Of a stretch of DNA of 32,778 nucleotides, positions 29,636 through 32,778 are shown in pieces. This DNA is from Sperchopsis tessellata. Its lineage: Eukaryota > Arthropoda > Insecta > Coleoptera > Hydrophilidae. Made by a program: the position numbers and the translations under genes. The stretch spans positions 1-32,778 of the forward strand of contig JAWQRN010000261.1 in the NCBI GenBank assembly GCA_033557685.1. The letters are read 5' to 3'. The notes beneath the pieces were generated by a model that was not told the origin of the DNA, did no database searches, and saw only the letters and a list, made by a program, of their open reading frames with translations. Numbering within the stretch: position 1 is the stretch's first letter; every line of letters begins with the position of its first letter.

Positions 29636-30699
29636 CTGTAAGATATGGAAAAATAAAATGGGTATGTAAGTAAGCTGCCAAAAATCTTTACGTAATATAA
29701 AATAGTATATTACAGAAGCAGTCAGGATAAATTATATTACCACCTTAAAATCATGATGAAGAAATTTTAAGACTTGAAGAGAGAAGAGCAAGAGTGACAA
29801 CTTTCTGCCATAATTAAAGAAAAGCTTGTTTCTATTGGCTGCACCCTCGCTGTTGCTGGTTAGGGTTACCAGGATATAGAAAAAGTATACTTGACAGAAG
29901 CGGAACTGGAGCAAAGGATATAATTTTTGACTTACAAATAATTAATAATCAAATAACCTTTAAGTATTTGTAGAGGGGTGAGGTACATTCAAAAACATCA
30001 AAAATTAATAATCCTGGAAGAAACAATTAGTTACGAATTTTACCCATTATCAGTGAAGGTAATTTCCACTTTAGTATATATTGTTGTGATAAAATGCAAA
30101 CTAAAAAAGTATATCCCTACATATGTTGGTATTTTGTGATAATTATATTTTGAAGGATGATCTTTGATCATTAAACACAATTGTTAAGCTTTGTTTCTGT
30201 AGCATAATAGGTCAACATTGACATGAGGCTTGTAAGCCACCCTGGTACATTAAGAGCTAGATTCTGGATCAACATGAATCATCAAGAATTTAGCAGAACA
30301 TATAATAATAAATATGAGGATGTTACCTTCAATCATCACAACCAATCCATCAACTTAAGTTCGTTCATGTAGAGTATCCAACTACGGTGATTTTATTTGA
30401 GGTCAAGACCAAGTTTACTTTTCTGAAACCATATGTACATTTTCTCTAATACAGCCTACACATTTATTGCTAGAGGCATTTTTAATAACTGTGGTATACA
30501 AATAAAAGAGAAGCCAAAATGGAGCCCTGCAGAACAGACTCAGCAGATATCCCTCACTTCCTTCCCTTCCTTCCACTCCCTTCCTCCCACTCCCTGCCTT
30601 CTAGTGAACATTTAACTGCTAATAAATATCACTGGTTACATGAAAGATTATTTAACTCAGTTAATTAAAAATGTAATATGAAAACTATGAAAAAAAAGA
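29636..30699 (-). other. Upstream Mondo intron, nothing certain
   Basis: Assumed intronic because exon 1 of the window needs an upstream exon. A plus-strand open stretch at about 30215-30370 (DMRLVSHPGTLRARFWINMN) has no recognised match. A pyrimidine tract of cttcc/cactccc units lies at 30549-30602. No exon ending in LAY plus two bases was found on the minus strand. Confidence 0.4.
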
Positions 30700-31155
30700 G
30701 AGGCGGATGAAAACATTTTCAAAAGACTTGAAGACATTCTGATAAGCTATGGATCTTTTAATAAACCACGTCCCAAAAGCTACAACAAAAATCATGATGT
30801 AGGTAGACACAATTAATGTTATTGAAAGTGTGACTGCTGATCCCAACATTTCAAGATGACAAATTCAACATGACTCAAACTAATGCATTACACATATTAA
30901 GAAACCACAAATTCAAACCCTTTAAAACTCGAAAAGTTCATCAATTGTTATCAAAAGAGGTTGGAGTTTCGTAATTTGAAGGTGCACAATAATGACAACT
31001 TGTGTAGGGGTATTATATTGTCTGACGAGTTTCAAATTACAAGTGACACAGCCAACACGAGTGGTCTGATGAAAATCCACATCAAATTTGGAAAATAATT
31101 TCAAAAATGCTATTGCAAGTAGTGTTAGAAGAAATGAGTTATGCATACAAGCAAA
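30700..31155 (+). pseudogene. Degenerate mariner-superfamily transposase relic (5' half)
   Basis: Plus-strand readings: RLEDILISYGSFNKPRPKS (30727-30783) matches the i...f..tGSv..kpr.grp linker of the DNA-binding region. ALHILRNHKFKPFKTRKVHQ (30880-30945) matches the Sv.rILkkhkfkpYk..lvqeL block. RLEFRNLKVHNNDNLCRGII then LSDEFQITSDTANTSG (30958-31070) matches rRleFcewvl...nd...nILFSDEftFts, with the first catalytic Asp retained. It ends before the second Asp block. It is the same family as the minus-strand relic at 24290-24990: both share the odd SD / GLMK..H run around the first Asp. Confidence 0.75.
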
Positions 31156-31584
31156 CGGAAGGCAACTTGAACACTAGATAATTTAGTTGCTTTTTAATTT
31201 TATTTTATTTAAAGATTAAATTTAATTGTTTATAATTATTATATGTTATGCATTCAAAATATTAACATATCAAATTATATTATGGTTAGAAACTATTTTG
31301 TTTTACAACTTTACGAAAGCATGCTAAAAAATTTTAAAATATTAAATTAGTAACTAGATTTTTTGTGAAAAAATAAATGAATGACCTAAATTCAGATTAA
31401 ACTGAAAAACCATTAGAGAACATATCCATCAAAATATACACTTTTTAATGAATTCATGGCGAACTGTGATTTGCATTTAAGAAATTTAAGCTGTATATAT
31501 GGAACATCTTCGAGTGTATGGTTAATGATGAGCATTCTAAATTGTTTGACATCAAGACAATACAAGCATTATGTATAAAATTTT

Positions 31585-31965
31585 CACAAGTAAATCCTCA
31601 ATTTAACGGACTAATAAGAGGTGGGATTGTCTGTTAAATAGGGATGTTCGTTAAATTTAAACTTCAATTTTCGAATTTAAAAGCTTTAATAAGTATTTTA
31701 TGGCAGGAGTTAACCCTTTACTGTGTGAACTGATATATCAGATCTATTAAAATGAGTGCAAAATGATATAACAGAGCTTGTCAAACATGTACATCTAGGG
31801 CTTCCATCTATATACATTAATTTGAACTATGTCCAGTTCGATTCTAATTTCTTGCAGGCTGTGGAAATAGCTGTTCTTTTGTTTATATTCGAAATGCGGA
31901 AAGTAACAGATAAGAAAACACATGCTTGCTCAATGAATTCAAGTGGTATAAGCAACATATAGTAA
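31585..31965 (+). pseudogene. Possible pogo/Tigger-like DNA transposon remnant
   Basis: At 31591-31660, cctcaatttaacggactaat followed by gtctgttaaatagg and gttcgttaaattt resembles the terminal region of pogo/Tigger elements (cctcg.tTaacgg..., repeated gttaaa). At 31840-31930 the plus frame FLQAVEIAVLLFIFEMRKVT weakly resembles the aL.AvE.al.yiEqq segment near the C-terminus of pogo-type transposases. No catalytic part is seen. Confidence 0.3.
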
Positions 31966-32744
31966 AATAACGATTCTGATGGATATTTTGACTTAAAATT
32001 GTCCAGCGATAGTGAGTGTGCTTAGGAAATAAAAAAAAGCCCCCTTGTAAGGGTATTTTTCCTTATAATAACTTGAGACAATTCACATTTGTTTTCTATT
32101 TTGTTAAAAGTAAGGGAAAATGATACATAAACGCAATATTCAGCACTTGTAGTAAGAAATACAGAACTTACTTACCCTGTGAGCATGTTTCATAGTCCAT
32201 TTTACAGACTTTCAATTACTTCAATGTGTAGTTCAAGCACGAACAAACTTTAAATTTATCATTTCGATTTGTATTATCTAAGTGAAACACTTTCAAATAA
32301 AAGTCAAAAATTTTCACGGCAGAAATTTTTTTAAAATATTTTGATAGTTGGATGTTAACAATCGACCAAAAGTCCATTAAATTTTTTCTTTAATCTATAG
32401 TCACGCTGGGTGGTAGTATAGTTATGTCATTTCTTTGTCTTGCTTATAATTGTTTAGGTGATTTTGTCAATGTTTTATATTGTAATCTGCTGTATTTGAT
32501 GATTGCGTGCAATATAATCTTGACCTCATGTGGACTACATTATGTCACAATATTTTTTGTTTTAAATAATTAGATCGAATTACCTAAAAGTTGTTTATTC
32601 ATTATACGAAATCAGACCCAAAATTTAAAGTAATTTTTTTATTGATTGTTTATCCTTACATGTCGGTTGACTTGAATGAAATTCTAAAAACATATTATTT
32701 CTTTTTGCACTCATATGTAATCAAAAGTTGCTTAGATGAGCAAT
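31966..32744. other. Right-end AT-rich DNA, nothing certain
   Basis: No open frame above 60 codons. The only point of interest is a possible minus-strand mini-exon at 32176-32200 (ATG to a strong donor), listed among the findings. Confidence 0.5.
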
Positions 32745-32778
32745 GGGGGGGGGGGGGTTGGGTTTTTTTTTTTTTTTT
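32745..32778. repeat. Homopolymer end (G13, then T16)
   Basis: Thirteen G, then ttggg, then sixteen T to the last base. This looks like a contig edge or sequencing artefact at a low-complexity stop, not biology. Confidence 0.8.

Noticed and set aside
1..32778. CRISPR array, tRNA, rRNA or prokaryotic system
   Set aside because: No regularly spaced direct repeats, cloverleaf or rRNA signature was seen; the content is clearly eukaryotic.

Overview
The window looks like insect nuclear DNA. It is strongly AT-rich, has no operons, and carries one multi-exon gene with canonical GT/AG introns plus many decayed arthropod-type transposable elements. The order cannot be fixed from sequence alone; an insect is inferred from the protein and from the mix of mariner, piggyBac, Ty3/gypsy, BEL/Pao and non-LTR remnants. 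No tRNA, rRNA or CRISPR array was seen.

The one confident host gene is the Mondo/MLXIP/ChREBP (Mio) bHLH-leucine-zipper transcription factor, on the minus strand. Fourteen coding exons were placed by hand between 29635 and 8516. All thirteen junctions keep the reading frame, giving 746 residues to a TAA stop. They run from the middle of the N-terminal Mondo conserved (glucose-sensing) region, through the SDTLFSTI and ADFIQPSLGPLQPNLDDYMD blocks, a long Ser/Gln/Asn-rich linker, the bHLH (exon 10), the leucine zipper (exon 11) and the C-terminal dimerisation/cytoplasmic-localisation domain (exons 12-14). The start codon and first conserved block (MCR I/II) were not found and probably lie beyond the right edge.

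Layout. 1-2006: dispersed-repeat end, piggyBac remnant running into a Tc1/mariner scrap, TA microsatellite. 2007-8226: intergenic, with a 71-bp-arm foldback (4890-5063) and an internally deleted mariner (6971-7640). 8227-29635: Mondo. Its introns hold a short-period repeat, a second foldback (13345-13437), a solo-LTR candidate, a 211-bp near-perfect hairpin, a Ty3/gypsy remnant (15885-18240), a LINE reverse transcriptase remnant (20960-21800), a mariner relic (24290-24990), a hairpin resembling a Penelope-type ribozyme, a fourth dispersed-repeat copy (25194-25322) and a permuted BEL/Pao remnant (26235-28700). 29636-32778: upstream DNA with another mariner relic, a possible pogo remnant and a homopolymer end that looks like a contig edge.

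The elements are broken by stops and frameshifts and none looks autonomous. The most unusual items are the foldback family seen at four loci, the integrase-LTR-gag order of the BEL/Pao remnant, the large hairpin beside the gypsy LTR, and an exon-like minus-strand ORF in a Mondo intron. I did not find a convincing new biological system.
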